DNA of 35,070 nt from Xenorhabdus griffiniae (GTDB taxonomy: Bacteria; Pseudomonadota; Gammaproteobacteria; Enterobacterales; Enterobacteriaceae), in assembly GCF_001028135.1 (NCBI RefSeq), contig NZ_LDNM01000039.1:1-35070 (forward strand). The letters run 5' to 3'. Made by a program: the position numbers and the translations under genes. A model generated the notes under the pieces. It ran no database searches. It was not told the DNA's origin and was given only the letters and a program-made list of their open reading frames with translations. Shown piece after piece: positions 21,766 to 29,103 of this stretch; the first letter of the stretch is position 1, and every line of letters starts with the position of its first letter.

Positions 21766-22104
21766 ATGCAAATCTGTGATCGTCTAAGGACAGAAAGAGA
21801 GAAATTGGGTTTAACCCAAAGTGAAGTAGCAAAGATGTGCGGAGTCGCTTTCAGAACGTATTGCGACTATGAAGCAGGAAAAACTGAACCCAAAGCATCT
21901 TTTTTTTCAAGATTTAGCGAGATAGGTGCAGATGTGATGTTTATTCTGACTGGGCAGCGCATTATACAGGGAGAGATATCGATGGAAGAACAAGCGCTAA
22001 TCGAACACTATCGCGCTATGAGTGATGAATCGCGCGCAAATATGCGGGCAGTAGGGGCGTCTTTTGCACAGTCAACTCCTAATAAAAAAGCTAAAAACGG
22101 ATGA
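21766..22104 (+). CDS. Phage repressor, XRE-family HTH, 112 aa
   Basis: The N-terminal HTH (about 4-50: DRLRTEREKLGLTQSEVAKM, CGVAFRTYCDYEAGKTEPKA) is of the Cro/C1 type. A short C-terminal part contains GADVMFILTGQ and EQALIEHYRAMSDESRANMR, typical of P2-like C repressors. There is no LexA-type protease domain, so induction is probably not by RecA cleavage. ATG 21766 (MQICDRLR) is chosen; AAGGA lies 11 nt upstream. ATG 21742 is possible but falls against the operator and has no ribosome site. Divergent from the early operon. Confidence 0.85.
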   Translation: MQICDRLRTEREKLGLTQSEVAKMCGVAFRTYCDYEAGKTEPKASFFSRFSEIGADVMFILTGQRIIQGEISMEEQALIEHYRAMSDESRANMRAVGASFAQSTPNKKAKNG

Positions 22105-22154
22105 TTATTCAAATTTTAACCGTTTTCATAGCTGACTATTATTTAAATTAATTA

Positions 22155-22176
22155 TTGAAATAATTTCAATTTGAAA
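22155..22176. promoter_or_regulatory. Overlapping palindromes upstream of second repressor
   Basis: TTGAAAT-A-ATTTCAA (22155-22169) and TTTCAA-T-TTGAAA (22164-22176) overlap, forming two perfect inverted repeats in an AT-rich stretch between the two repressor genes. They look like paired operator half-sites. They differ from the TTGCAGA operator of the early promoter. Confidence 0.55.
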
Positions 22177-22206
22177 TTGTGATCTATGAATATGTTTCAT
22201 ATGTAT

Positions 22207-22223
22207 CACAATGTTACATTGTG
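22207..22223. promoter_or_regulatory. Perfect 8-bp-arm palindrome, probable operator
   Basis: CACAATGT-T-ACATTGTG is a perfect inverted repeat with a 1-nt centre, 14 bp upstream of the -35 of the second repressor promoter. It is embedded in a wider symmetry (GTATCACAATG / CATTGTGTATCAC). Probably an autoregulatory or cross-regulatory site. It is unlike the TGTGA-N6-TCACA of CRP. Confidence 0.6.
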
Positions 22224-22236
22224 TATCACTAACTAC

Positions 22237-22265
22237 TTGTTTTTTACGTTATTGATTAGTACATA
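22237..22265 (+). promoter_or_regulatory. Putative promoter of the second repressor gene
   Basis: TTGTTT, 17-bp spacer, TACATA, ending 26 bp before the GTG start at 22292. It lies directly after the palindromes at 22155-22223. Moderate match to sigma-70 consensus. Confidence 0.5.
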
Positions 22266-22291
22266 TCAAACAATACAGAGGAGATACTTTA

Positions 22292-22645
22292 GTGAGCACA
22301 ATGGGAAGCAGAATCACAGAGGAACGTAACCGTTTAAATATAAACCAATCAACCTTTGAAATCTTTATCGGATGCCCGCGTAACTCGCTACACCGTTACG
22401 AGCAGGACGAGATCCCACTCGAAGGAGTACACTTGCAAAGATTAACCGCAATTGGCTTTGATACACTTTACATCATCACAGGAAGCAGAATGCAACGAAT
22501 GGATATATCAGCAGAAGAACAAGAAATGATTGAGCAATTTCGCGCCATGACTAAGGCGTCGCGCTTAAACATACAATCGGTTGGCAATACGTTTGCACGC
22601 AAAAGATCTAACGAAAGGGTAAAAATAATCACGACTCTAAACTAA
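22292..22645 (+). CDS. Second XRE-like repressor paralogue, 117 aa
   Basis: HTH region at about 5-50 (RITEERNRLNINQSTFEIFI and RNSLHRYEQDEIPLEG), then FDTLYIITGSRM and EEQEMIEQFRAMTKASRLNI. These correspond to FILTGQR and EEQALIEHYRAMSDESRANM in the gene just upstream, so the two are diverged paralogues. GTG 22292 has GAGGAG 8 nt before it; ATG 22301 is an alternative. Its own operators and promoter differ from those at 21.7 kb, suggesting a separate switch or immunity specificity. Confidence 0.8.
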   Translation: MSTMGSRITEERNRLNINQSTFEIFIGCPRNSLHRYEQDEIPLEGVHLQRLTAIGFDTLYIITGSRMQRMDISAEEQEMIEQFRAMTKASRLNIQSVGNTFARKRSNERVKIITTLN

Positions 22646-22695
22646 TGTAATAATAGTATTACTATTTAGAGTCGTGAGTATTTTAATTGTTTTTT
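22629..22695 (+). terminator. Strong terminator after the second repressor
   Basis: TCACGACTCTAAA (22629-22641) pairs with TTTAGAGTCGTGA (22665-22677), with a second inner stem GTAATA/TATTAC, then GTATTTTAATTGTTTTTT. The 13-bp outer stem overlaps the last codons of the repressor gene. Confidence 0.88.
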
Positions 22696-22751
22696 CTACT
22701 AAAAAACTGAATTTATAAAGATGTATGAAAATTTCAGGTAAGGGTAATTAA

Positions 22752-23342
22752 ATGAAAAACATACTAATGAAAACTTTTTCTATTCCTCTTTTCTTTTCGT
22801 TATTCAGTGTGAGCGTTTACTCTAATGAATTACAACAATACGGTACGAATGAACAACTACCATGCGCTGGAGAAAAAAGAATTTATCCATCAATTGCAGA
22901 AGCGATTGAGGACTTTGGAGATTATTATCCAGAAAATAATTCTTTCCAACTCATTAGTAAAAATCCATTAAAAATAAGATTGTCGCCTCCAGCATTTAAG
23001 GAAGATTTACCAGATGTGAAAAACGATTTGGTAAAACGAGCAATAGTTTATGGCGTATATAGAACATTTATTCATAGTAACAGTGATAAAGTAACTGTTA
23101 CTTCCTATCTCGTTGATGCTAACGGCGGGAAAAAACTTAATGGTTCTCCTGAACATACCATTACTTTGGATAAAAAACAGGCTCTTAATATTATAAATAA
23201 ATACATTCCTGTAGCTGACTTATCAGAGCTGATAGATGATCAGTGTTCTTTTACTAAAGAATTTAATGAATTGCGCTATGATGATAACGGGAAGAAAGGT
23301 TTTAGTAAGTTTTTTACTGAGTTAACTAAGCAATCTAAATAA
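22752..23342 (+). CDS. Exported protein of unknown function, 196 aa
   Basis: A signal peptide is evident ([26 protein letters not shown]; likely cleavage after residue 24). The mature part holds two Cys ([10 protein letters not shown] and [10 protein letters not shown]) that could form a disulfide, plus [20 protein letters not shown] and a Lys-rich end. No family is recognised. The gene is distinctly AT-rich compared with the phage core, lies between the repressors and int, and is followed 17 bp later by another exported-protein gene. Probable lysogenic-conversion cargo. Confidence 0.8.
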   Translation: MKNILMKTFSIPLFFSLFSVSVYSNELQQYGTNEQLPCAGEKRIYPSIAEAIEDFGDYYPENNSFQLISKNPLKIRLSPPAFKEDLPDVKNDLVKRAIVYGVYRTFIHSNSDKVTVTSYLVDANGGKKLNGSPEHTITLDKKQALNIINKYIPVADLSELIDDQCSFTKEFNELRYDDNGKKGFSKFFTELTKQSK

Positions 23343-23359
23343 TAAAGGTTGATTACTCT

Positions 23360-23905
23360 ATGAAAATAAAAAGCATTGTGATCGGAATTATATTAGCCAC
23401 TGGATTTTTCTCTGTCTCCGCTAATGCTAACCCTGCAAATACATTATATAAAAAAGCCATTGGTAACATTGTTGATAACGCCCAATGTAGTGAGCAGGAA
23501 TTTATGCTAGAAATCCCCCGTAAGATTAGCGATGATGAGGATGATATAGAGCTATATAACACACAATTTACAAACGATGTTTTTGTTACCCTCTCCAAAG
23601 ATATCAACACAAAAGGTAAATTCAATGTTGGTATTAATATATCCCCCGCTCCTAATACACTGGCTGAGCAACTTACCGCTTTTTGTGTTGTCTCTGCATT
23701 TCAGGCAGCCATAGACCCCAGGCAAACGACAAATGAATATATGAAATTGAGTGCAAAAATGTACTCACTAGCCTTAAAGTCAAAATCTGGGCATTATTAT
23801 CACCAGTCAAAGAACTACGAGCACTCTGCATATATTGATGTTGAATCAGATAAACCCACCTTGACCTTCCAATTTTATCCGCAAGGTTATGAGTTACCGA
23901 GGTAG
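23360..23905 (+). CDS. Second exported protein of unknown function, 181 aa
   Basis: Signal peptide MKIKSIVIGIILATGFFSVS with likely cleavage at ANA-NP (about residue 23). The mature region has two Cys (NAQCSEQEF and AFCVVSAFQ). Other visible blocks are NVGINISPAPNTLAEQLTAF and a beta-rich end (AYIDVESDKPTLTFQFYPQG). AAAGG precedes the ATG, and the stop is 6 bp before the integrase remnant. Forms an operon with the gene at 22752. No family recognised. Confidence 0.8.
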   Translation: MKIKSIVIGIILATGFFSVSANANPANTLYKKAIGNIVDNAQCSEQEFMLEIPRKISDDEDDIELYNTQFTNDVFVTLSKDINTKGKFNVGINISPAPNTLAEQLTAFCVVSAFQAAIDPRQTTNEYMKLSAKMYSLALKSKSGHYYHQSKNYEHSAYIDVESDKPTLTFQFYPQGYELPR

Positions 23906-23911
23906 AGAACT

Positions 23912-24178
23912 ATGGCAGTAAGCAGACTTCCCAACGGTAAATGGCAATGCCAATGCTTCCCTGACGGCCGTAATGGCCGTCGTGTCAGACGCCAATTCAC
24001 AACAAAAGGTGAGGCGATGGCATTCGAACGGCAGTTAATGCAAAAGCAAACTCTGAATATTGATATATCCAATGCGATTAAATTGAGCGAATTGGTTAAC
24101 CGTTGGTATGAATTACATGGGAAAACGTTAAAAGATGGAGAGGCGCGAAAAGCAAATTTTGCAACTGAACTCTGGTGA
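23912..24178 (+). pseudogene. Truncated duplicate of the integrase 5' end
   Basis: The first 82 or so codons are almost the same as those of the intact integrase at 24648 (MAVSRLPNGKWQCQCFPDGR against MAVSKLPNGKWQCQCFPDGR, through KTLKDGEARKA). Then about 33-40 bp are missing, a few related codons follow (NFATELW against PFATEFN) and the frame stops. No catalytic residues remain. It could express an arm-binding domain only. It marks one edge of the cassette carrying the lipoprotein gene. Confidence 0.92.
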
Positions 24179-24270
24179 GTTTGTATGACTGCATGAATAT
24201 TTTGATTCGTAATCATTTGAATTTTTAATTGTATTGATTTGTAGCTAAAAATAATTAGAGAGTAATTAAC

Positions 24271-24645
24271 ATGAGAAAATTTTTACTGATTTTATCTAGC
24301 GCACTATTACTTACAGCCTGTGATTCAGAGCAGTCTGAGCCAACCAAACCCTATAATAGCCTTGAGATCAGTCAAGAATCATATGGCGATAAGTGGGCTT
24401 TCAATGCGGATAAAGTTGAGTTGCAGTGTTATAAAGGCGGTGCTTTTGTCGAAGATCTCTCGGATAAGGATAATACCGTATATGGATTAACAGGATTAGC
24501 TAATACATTAAAAACCAATGGCAAAAAAGAAGCACAAAACATTAATGGCTCTTCTTTCTGGAAAGATAATCTATCCACAGGTGCAAAAGTAAATCTCAGC
24601 CCATTTACAAATGAAGCTCTAACACTATGTGATAACAAAGGTTAA
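24271..24645 (+). CDS. DUF2511-like lipoprotein, 124 aa
   Basis: Signal peptide [20 protein letters not shown] with lipobox LLTAC (Cys17). The mature part carries [31 protein letters not shown] and an end with [15 protein letters not shown], the pattern of DUF2511/YebY-like proteins, including the conserved Cys pair. Probably anchored in the outer membrane facing the periplasm. It is inserted between two copies of the integrase 5' end and its stop is 2 bp before the int ATG. Probable lysogenic-conversion gene. Confidence 0.82.
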   Translation: MRKFLLILSSALLLTACDSEQSEPTKPYNSLEISQESYGDKWAFNADKVELQCYKGGAFVEDLSDKDNTVYGLTGLANTLKTNGKKEAQNINGSSFWKDNLSTGAKVNLSPFTNEALTLCDNKG

Positions 24646-24647
24646 TT

Positions 24648-25649
24648 ATGGCTGTTAGTAAACTTCCTAACGGTAAGTGGCAATGCCAATGCTTCCCTGA
24701 CGGCCGTAATGGCCGTCGTGTCAGACGCCAATTCACAACAAAAGGTGAGGCGATGGCATTTGAACGGCAGCTAACGCAAAAGCAAACTCTGAATATTGAT
24801 ATATCCAACACGATTAAATTGAGTGAATTGGTTAACCGTTGGTATGAATTACATGGGAAAACGTTAAAAGATGGAGAAGCGCGAAAAGCAAAATTAGAAG
24901 CAATATGCGAGCGATTAAAAGATCCATTTGCCACAGAGTTTAATAAGAATATGTTTGCTGTTTATCGTGAAGAAAGATTAAACGGCAAGTGGAATGCTAA
25001 AGGGCGTAAATCACCTAGCCAATCGACTGTAAACAGAGAGCAATCATATTTACATGCTGTTTTTTCTGAGTTGACTCGCCTGGGTGAATGGGAAGGTGAA
25101 AATCCACTTAATGGCATTCGGCAATTTAGGGAATCAGAGAAAGAATTGGCGTTCCTATATCCCAACGATATTAAGCTGCTATTAGCTGAGTGTGATAATT
25201 CCAACAACAAAGATCTCGGTAATGTTGTACGACTCTGTTTAGCTACCGGCGCTCGCTGGAGTGAAGCACAGGATTTAAGCCAATCTCAGCTAATGAAATA
25301 TAAAGTCACATATACAAAAACCAAAAGCAGCAAAAACAGAACGATACCAATATCACAGCGACTGTATGACCGCTTCCCCAAAAAGCGCGGTAAATTATTT
25401 TCCAATTGTTACGATGCTTTTGAAAATGCAGTTAAAAGAGCAGGAATTGATTTACCAGAAGGACAATGTACCCACGTTCTTCGGCATACCTTCGCCAGTC
25501 ATTTTATGATGAATGGAGGTAACATTTTAGTTCTGCAACGCATTTTAGGGCACAGCACAATTAACATGACTATGCGTTATGCCCACTTCGCACCTGACCA
25601 TTTAGAACTAGCTTTAACACTGAACCCTTACGATCAACTTGAAGAGTAA
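24648..25649 (+). CDS. int: Tyrosine-recombinase integrase (P2 type), 333 aa
   Basis: An arm-binding N-terminus (KLPNGKWQCQCFPDGRNGRR) is followed by a core-binding SAM-like domain and the catalytic domain: Arg in LATGARWSEAQDL, Lys in TKSSKNRTIPI, HVLRH (H-x-x-R) in CTHVLRHTFASHF, LGHSTINMTMRYAH with the GH and the catalytic Tyr. P2 Int is 337 aa. AAAGGTTAATT precedes the ATG. The gene ends 106 bp before the tRNA-Leu fragment, its expected target. Confidence 0.96.
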   Translation: MAVSKLPNGKWQCQCFPDGRNGRRVRRQFTTKGEAMAFERQLTQKQTLNIDISNTIKLSELVNRWYELHGKTLKDGEARKAKLEAICERLKDPFATEFNKNMFAVYREERLNGKWNAKGRKSPSQSTVNREQSYLHAVFSELTRLGEWEGENPLNGIRQFRESEKELAFLYPNDIKLLLAECDNSNNKDLGNVVRLCLATGARWSEAQDLSQSQLMKYKVTYTKTKSSKNRTIPISQRLYDRFPKKRGKLFSNCYDAFENAVKRAGIDLPEGQCTHVLRHTFASHFMMNGGNILVLQRILGHSTINMTMRYAHFAPDHLELALTLNPYDQLEE

Positions 25650-25650
25650 T

Positions 25651-25702
25651 TTTGTTGGCAGCAGTGCCAAACAAATAGCAATAAATAGCAATATTTAGCA
25701 CA
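25651..25702 (+). repeat. Hairpin plus three 10-bp-phased repeats near attR
   Basis: TTTGTTGGCA-GCAG-TGCCAAACAAA (25651-25675) is a hairpin just after int that may end its transcript. It runs into AAATAGCA at 25673, AAATAGCA at 25683 and ATTTAGCA at 25693, spaced exactly 10 bp, i.e. one helical turn. Such phased repeats beside attP are typical of integrase arm-type or excisionase binding sites. Confidence 0.55.
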
Positions 25703-25755
25703 TACAATGCTTTGATTTTTCTTAACTTATTGTTTTTAAAAATGGTGTACTAGTC

Positions 25756-25810
25756 TTTAAAATCCCTCGGCTGTAAGGCTGTGCGGGTTCAAGTCCCGCC
25801 CTGGGCACCA
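25756..25810 (+). other. attR: 3' fragment of tRNA-Leu(UAA), also likely attL of element 2
   Basis: From TTTAAAATCCCTCGG through the T arm (GTGCGGGTTCAAGTCCCGC) to the acceptor end CCTGGGC-A-CCA the sequence matches the 3' two-thirds of enterobacterial tRNA-Leu(UAA), beginning in the anticodon loop. The required 5' half (a GCCCAGG acceptor strand and D arm) is absent upstream. So it is the residue left when a phage carrying the 3' end of the tRNA integrated. The intact gene should be at the far left end of the prophage. Confidence 0.88.
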
Positions 25811-25852
25811 AATAAAAACTTGATGCGAAACATCGAGTTAGAGTCAGAAAAG

Positions 25853-25874
25853 GCCACCTTTACGGTGGCTTTTT
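25853..25874. terminator. Terminator after the tRNA-Leu end
   Basis: GCCACC-TTTAC-GGTGGC followed by TTTTT, preceded by AAAA, so it may work in both directions. Suited to ending tRNA transcription and possibly the integrase of element 2. Confidence 0.8.
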
Positions 25875-25942
25875 GCTTTGACTCAAATCACCTTTCACTA
25901 TTTGTTCACTATATCTGTTCACTATATTTTTTGACCAACCAT

Positions 25943-26959
25943 TTACTTTTTTTGCCCCCCAACAACGGGGACAACTTTAATTTTTCTATCGTATCGTGCC
26001 GTTTGGGTGATGTTTTTATGTCCAGTGATTTTTTGTTTTTCAGCCAGCGTACCATCTAGATCCGAAATTCCCTTGGCTTTCAGGTCATGAAATGTAAAAT
26101 TGAAATCCAGCTCGGGAAATTTTTCTATAGCAGCGGCTCTGGCTTTTTTCCAGCGGCTGTTAAAACCATCGCGGGTATATCTAGATCCGTTACGCTGGTG
26201 GAGTACATAGATACTACTAACACCACTATCCAATGGTAGCGTTTTGCTCATCTTCACCACATCTTCCAGACGTTCTGTCCAGCCTTTTATTTGTGCGACA
26301 CCTGTTTTTCCCTGTTTAATAAATATGCCGTCCTCCCGTACCTGCGCGTAGGTTAATGCCAGCACATCAGCCTGACGGGCGCAACACAGGTAGGCCAGTT
26401 CCATTGCAACCCGAACTACTGGAGGGGCAACGGAATAGAGTGCATTATATTCAGCATCAGTGATATACCGATCCCTCGAAATTTCCTTAAATTGCCTGAC
26501 GCCCTTACACGGGTTACTGCGTACTAGTCCTCTCTCATACCCCCAACCATACACACGTGACAAAAAGTTTTTTTCACGATTAGGTTGTGTCCGCGCTTTT
26601 AATCCGCGCTTGTCCATGTACTTACGAATATGCTCCGGTTTGATATTGTCCGGTAACATGTTCCCAAATACAGGTAACAATTTTCCTGCATATTTTCGGT
26701 AATCGTTTTTGGTTTCGGTAGCTAGGGCGGAAAAATCAGGCGAGAGAAAAAACGCCTTAACCAGACCGTTTAGCGTCTCGTCGTTTTTCTGGTCGGCGAT
26801 TAATTTCTCGTAGGCAACCCAAACTTCGGCCTGAGTCGCCGAAAAATCACATAGACGAACTGTCCGGCTGTCATAGGTCTGAAATTCAAACGCAGATCGC
26901 CCCCGTCGAACTCGCGGGGGCATCCAGTTATCCGCGGGGTTATTGCGTTTTCTACCCAT
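25943..26959 (-). CDS. int: Tyrosine-recombinase integrase of element 2, 338 aa
   Basis: Unrelated in detail to the P2-type integrase. Core-binding region at about 60-150 (LNGLVKAFFLSPDFSALATE and on). Catalytic residues: Arg in YLCCARQADVLALT, Lys in KQGKTG, H-x-x-K in FTFHDLKAKGISD (Lys in place of the usual Arg, as in several related phage integrases I recall), GHKN and Tyr in TARYDRK. The stop is 132 bp from the tRNA-Leu fragment. The start overlaps the DUF4224 stop, so the two are coupled. Confidence 0.93.
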   Translation of the reverse strand: MGRKRNNPADNWMPPRVRRGRSAFEFQTYDSRTVRLCDFSATQAEVWVAYEKLIADQKNDETLNGLVKAFFLSPDFSALATETKNDYRKYAGKLLPVFGNMLPDNIKPEHIRKYMDKRGLKARTQPNREKNFLSRVYGWGYERGLVRSNPCKGVRQFKEISRDRYITDAEYNALYSVAPPVVRVAMELAYLCCARQADVLALTYAQVREDGIFIKQGKTGVAQIKGWTERLEDVVKMSKTLPLDSGVSSIYVLHQRNGSRYTRDGFNSRWKKARAAAIEKFPELDFNFTFHDLKAKGISDLDGTLAEKQKITGHKNITQTARYDRKIKVVPVVGGQKK

Positions 26960-27180
26960 TAGTCTAACGCTCCAAAGTTAGGTTCTTGAGGGGCAGGAGC
27001 ATAGTTTCTGACTCGCTGCGAGAACGGGTTGTTAAAATGCTCCCATGTGGTTCGGGGTCTCCCGTCCCGTCGAACGATAAAAAATATGCCAGCTTCTTTT
27101 AGCGTTGCACATTGTTTAGACGGGATTTGGTAGCCCGTCAGTTCGGCGATATCGTCATCGCTAATAATACCGGTTTTCAT
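26959..27180 (-). CDS. DUF4224 protein, possible excisionase or recombination factor, 73 aa
   Basis: The N-terminal ISDDDIAELTGYQIPSKQCATL followed by GIFFIVRRDGRPRTTWEHF is the DUF4224 signature, a small HTH-like protein almost always encoded just before a phage integrase. By position it may help direct excision. The one-base overlap with the integrase start (TAATG) links their translation. The 71 bp before it hold no gene. Confidence 0.88.
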   Translation of the reverse strand: MKTGIISDDDIAELTGYQIPSKQCATLKEAGIFFIVRRDGRPRTTWEHFNNPFSQRVRNYAPAPQEPNFGALD

Positions 27181-27251
27181 ACCTGTATTGACCTCGATTA
27201 TCTGTTAACCGTTCAGGTTGAATATCAATGTTAAGTAAACGGCGCAGCTTA

Positions 27252-28637
27252 TTACCGGCGTTTCATAGCCTCTAATAAAATGTCCTGAACTTCCCGTTTG
27301 GAATTACGCCGTTCCATCACCAGCTCATCGACTGTATCGGTTGCGATAATGTGGTGAATAAACACAGGGCGGTTGTGCCCTGCCTGTATCTGTCGGGTAG
27401 GGCCGATACGTTCATTGATTTGCTGATACTGTTCCAGATCCCACCAGTGAGAGAAAAACACTAAGATGTTGCCGCCATCCTGTAGATTTAAACCGTGACC
27501 GGCGCTGGCAGGGTGAGCGAACATTACGGGGATTTTCCCGGCGTTCCAGTCGCGCAGGGTCTGCGGGTCTAAATCAAGGTGCCTGCCTTTGGGAAATGCT
27601 TTCAGTAACCTTTCTAAATCGTGTTTCCAGTGGTAGGCGACCAGTACAGGCATACCGCCAGACTCATTAATGATGCTGTCTAATGCCTGAATTTTGGCGT
27701 CGTGCAGTTCCTGCCAAGCGCCGTTCTCGTCAGTATAGATAGCCCCGCTGGCGATTTGCAGACATTTAACGGTTTTGGCCGCCGCGTTCAGCGCCTCAAC
27801 CCCGATACTACCCAACTCCATGAACAGCTCTTTTTCCATCGCGCGGTACTGTTGCCGGACTGCGGACGGTAAATCGACACGAATAACATTGTGAATTGGT
27901 TCCTGAATATCGAACCAGTCCGCCGCGTTGAGAGCGATGGTCACATCGTTTAGTGCTGTTTGCATTTGCTCCTGAGCAAACGGCCACGGTTCCAGTTTCA
28001 CCCATGATTGCCCAGGGAACCGAATACTATTGAACCAGCGCGAGGTGAACGCACTGTACGTCCGGCCCAGTCGTTCGCCCTGATCGATAAACCACGATTG
28101 CCCCCATAAATCGACCAGACCATTAGGAGAGGGTGTACCGGTGAGATTGACCCAGCGGCGTACATGTTTATGCGCAACTTTAGCCAGCGCAGCCGCGCGC
28201 TTGCCCCCCTTACGTAACCGAAATGATTTTAGCCGCGTGCTCTCATCGGCAATGACGGTAGCGAACGGCCATTTGTCCCCCAGCGTTTCCACCAGCCAGA
28301 CAAGGTTATCGTAGTTGGTGGTGAATACGCTGGCGTTGGTGTTTTTGAGCGCGTCCCTGCGCTCTTTAACATTGCCCACAATGGGCTGAACGTCGATATT
28401 ATGGAAATGGTTCCATTTGTCCGCCTCATCCGGCCAGGTGGAACGAGCCACACGCAACGGGGCCAAAACTAGTGTTGGTTGGGTTTCCATACCCACCATA
28501 TAGAGATCTTCCAGTGCAGTTAATGTTGCTACAGTTTTGCCCATACCCATACCCGCCCACACATTGCAGCGGGGCATATCCAGTTCGTGATTAATAATGA
28601 GGTTTTGGTAGGGGCGGGGTGTGAATGGTTTATTCAA
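27252..28637 (-). CDS. SNF2/DEAD-like helicase, 461 aa
   Basis: Superfamily 2 motor: motif I GMGMGKTVAT (Walker A), motif Ia VLAPLRVARSTWPDE, motif II IADEST, motif III LTGTPSPNG. Second domain with VLVAYHWKHDLERLL, motif V PASAGHGLNLQDGGNILVFF and motif VI QINERIGPTRQ, whose Arg is the finger. Phage proteins of this kind act in replication or recombination next to VRR-NUC nucleases. It overlaps the VRR-NUC stop by 8 bp. Confidence 0.94.
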   Translation of the reverse strand: MNKPFTPRPYQNLIINHELDMPRCNVWAGMGMGKTVATLTALEDLYMVGMETQPTLVLAPLRVARSTWPDEADKWNHFHNIDVQPIVGNVKERRDALKNTNASVFTTNYDNLVWLVETLGDKWPFATVIADESTRLKSFRLRKGGKRAAALAKVAHKHVRRWVNLTGTPSPNGLVDLWGQSWFIDQGERLGRTYSAFTSRWFNSIRFPGQSWVKLEPWPFAQEQMQTALNDVTIALNAADWFDIQEPIHNVIRVDLPSAVRQQYRAMEKELFMELGSIGVEALNAAAKTVKCLQIASGAIYTDENGAWQELHDAKIQALDSIINESGGMPVLVAYHWKHDLERLLKAFPKGRHLDLDPQTLRDWNAGKIPVMFAHPASAGHGLNLQDGGNILVFFSHWWDLEQYQQINERIGPTRQIQAGHNRPVFIHHIIATDTVDELVMERRNSKREVQDILLEAMKRR

Positions 28638-28899
28638 TTATCCCCTCCAAATTTTTACTGTCCAAAACAACAACCGTTTGCCTCATCGCCCGCAGCCGTT
28701 CGTGTTCCCGTAATTGGTCGGGTCGGGGTTTTTCGCCAGGCGATTTGCATTCGACGAACACGACACGCCCATTGGGTAAAATAACAATACGGTCAGGAAC
28801 ACCACGGCGACCAGGGGAAACAAATTTATAGGCGATACCCCCCGCTTTTTTCACCTCATTAACCAGATGTCGTTCTATTACGTCCTCTCGTATTTTCAC
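28630..28899 (-). CDS. VRR-NUC domain nuclease, 89 aa
   Basis: Minimal PD-(D/E)xK nuclease: Glu in REDVIERHLV, RRGVPDRIVI with the catalytic Asp, VVFVECKSPGEKPRP with E-x-K, and a final QLREHERLRAMRQTVVVLDS. Stand-alone phage VRR-NUC proteins are structure-selective nucleases that resolve branched DNA, as in the FAN1 family. Coupled to the helicase downstream and to the ANR gene upstream by short overlaps. Confidence 0.94.
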   Translation of the reverse strand: MKIREDVIERHLVNEVKKAGGIAYKFVSPGRRGVPDRIVILPNGRVVFVECKSPGEKPRPDQLREHERLRAMRQTVVVLDSKNLEGIIE

Positions 28900-29093
28900 T
28901 TTCCCTCTCCAATTGCTTTAAACAAAAAATCAGAACGATTTTCTGCCCATTCGATATTTAATGCGTTGCGCGAATGGCGAGCTGCTTTGTTCCAAACTTT
29001 TGACGCCCGTCGATAATCGCCCTCGCGTTCAATTTGCGCAGCCTCTCGTGCAGCCCGAAAATATAACGGGCTGTCTCGGTATTTAAATGACAT
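28896..29093 (-). CDS. ANR-family regulator-like protein, 65 aa
   Basis: The core SPLYFRAAREAAQIEREGDY followed by RRASKVWNKAARHSRNALN and IEWAENRSDFL matches the ANR family (AraC negative regulators such as Aar), small helical proteins that bind AraC-type activators. ANR genes are often carried by phages and plasmids. ATG 29093 with GAGAGAACGTCT upstream is chosen; a longer frame adds a low-complexity Pro/Thr tail. Its target in this host is unknown; it may act within the phage instead. Confidence 0.75.
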   Translation of the reverse strand: MSFKYRDSPLYFRAAREAAQIEREGDYRRASKVWNKAARHSRNALNIEWAENRSDFLFKAIGEGK

Positions 29094-29103
29094 AGACGTT
29101 CTC

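Larger units (their letters stand above)
1..25810. mobile_element. P2-like prophage, right-hand portion with attR
   Basis: Gene content and order match coliphage P2 read in inverted orientation: H, I, J, W, V, S, R, lysis genes, X, L, M, N, O on the minus strand, P and Q on the plus strand, then cos, accessory genes, A, early genes, Cox, repressors and integrase, ending at a tRNA-Leu 3' fragment. The left end (rest of H, tail sheath and tube, tape measure, D, Ogr and attL with the intact tRNA) lies outside the window. No structural gene in view is broken, so it may be inducible, but this cannot be judged without the missing part. Confidence 0.95.

Noticed and set aside
22178-22211. TTGTGAT...ATCACAA as a CRP site
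   Set aside because: The half-sites are far too widely spaced for CRP; more likely part of the repressor operator cluster.
25756-25810. Intact tRNA gene
   Set aside because: The 5' acceptor strand, D arm and anticodon-stem 5' side are absent upstream, so only a 3' fragment is present.
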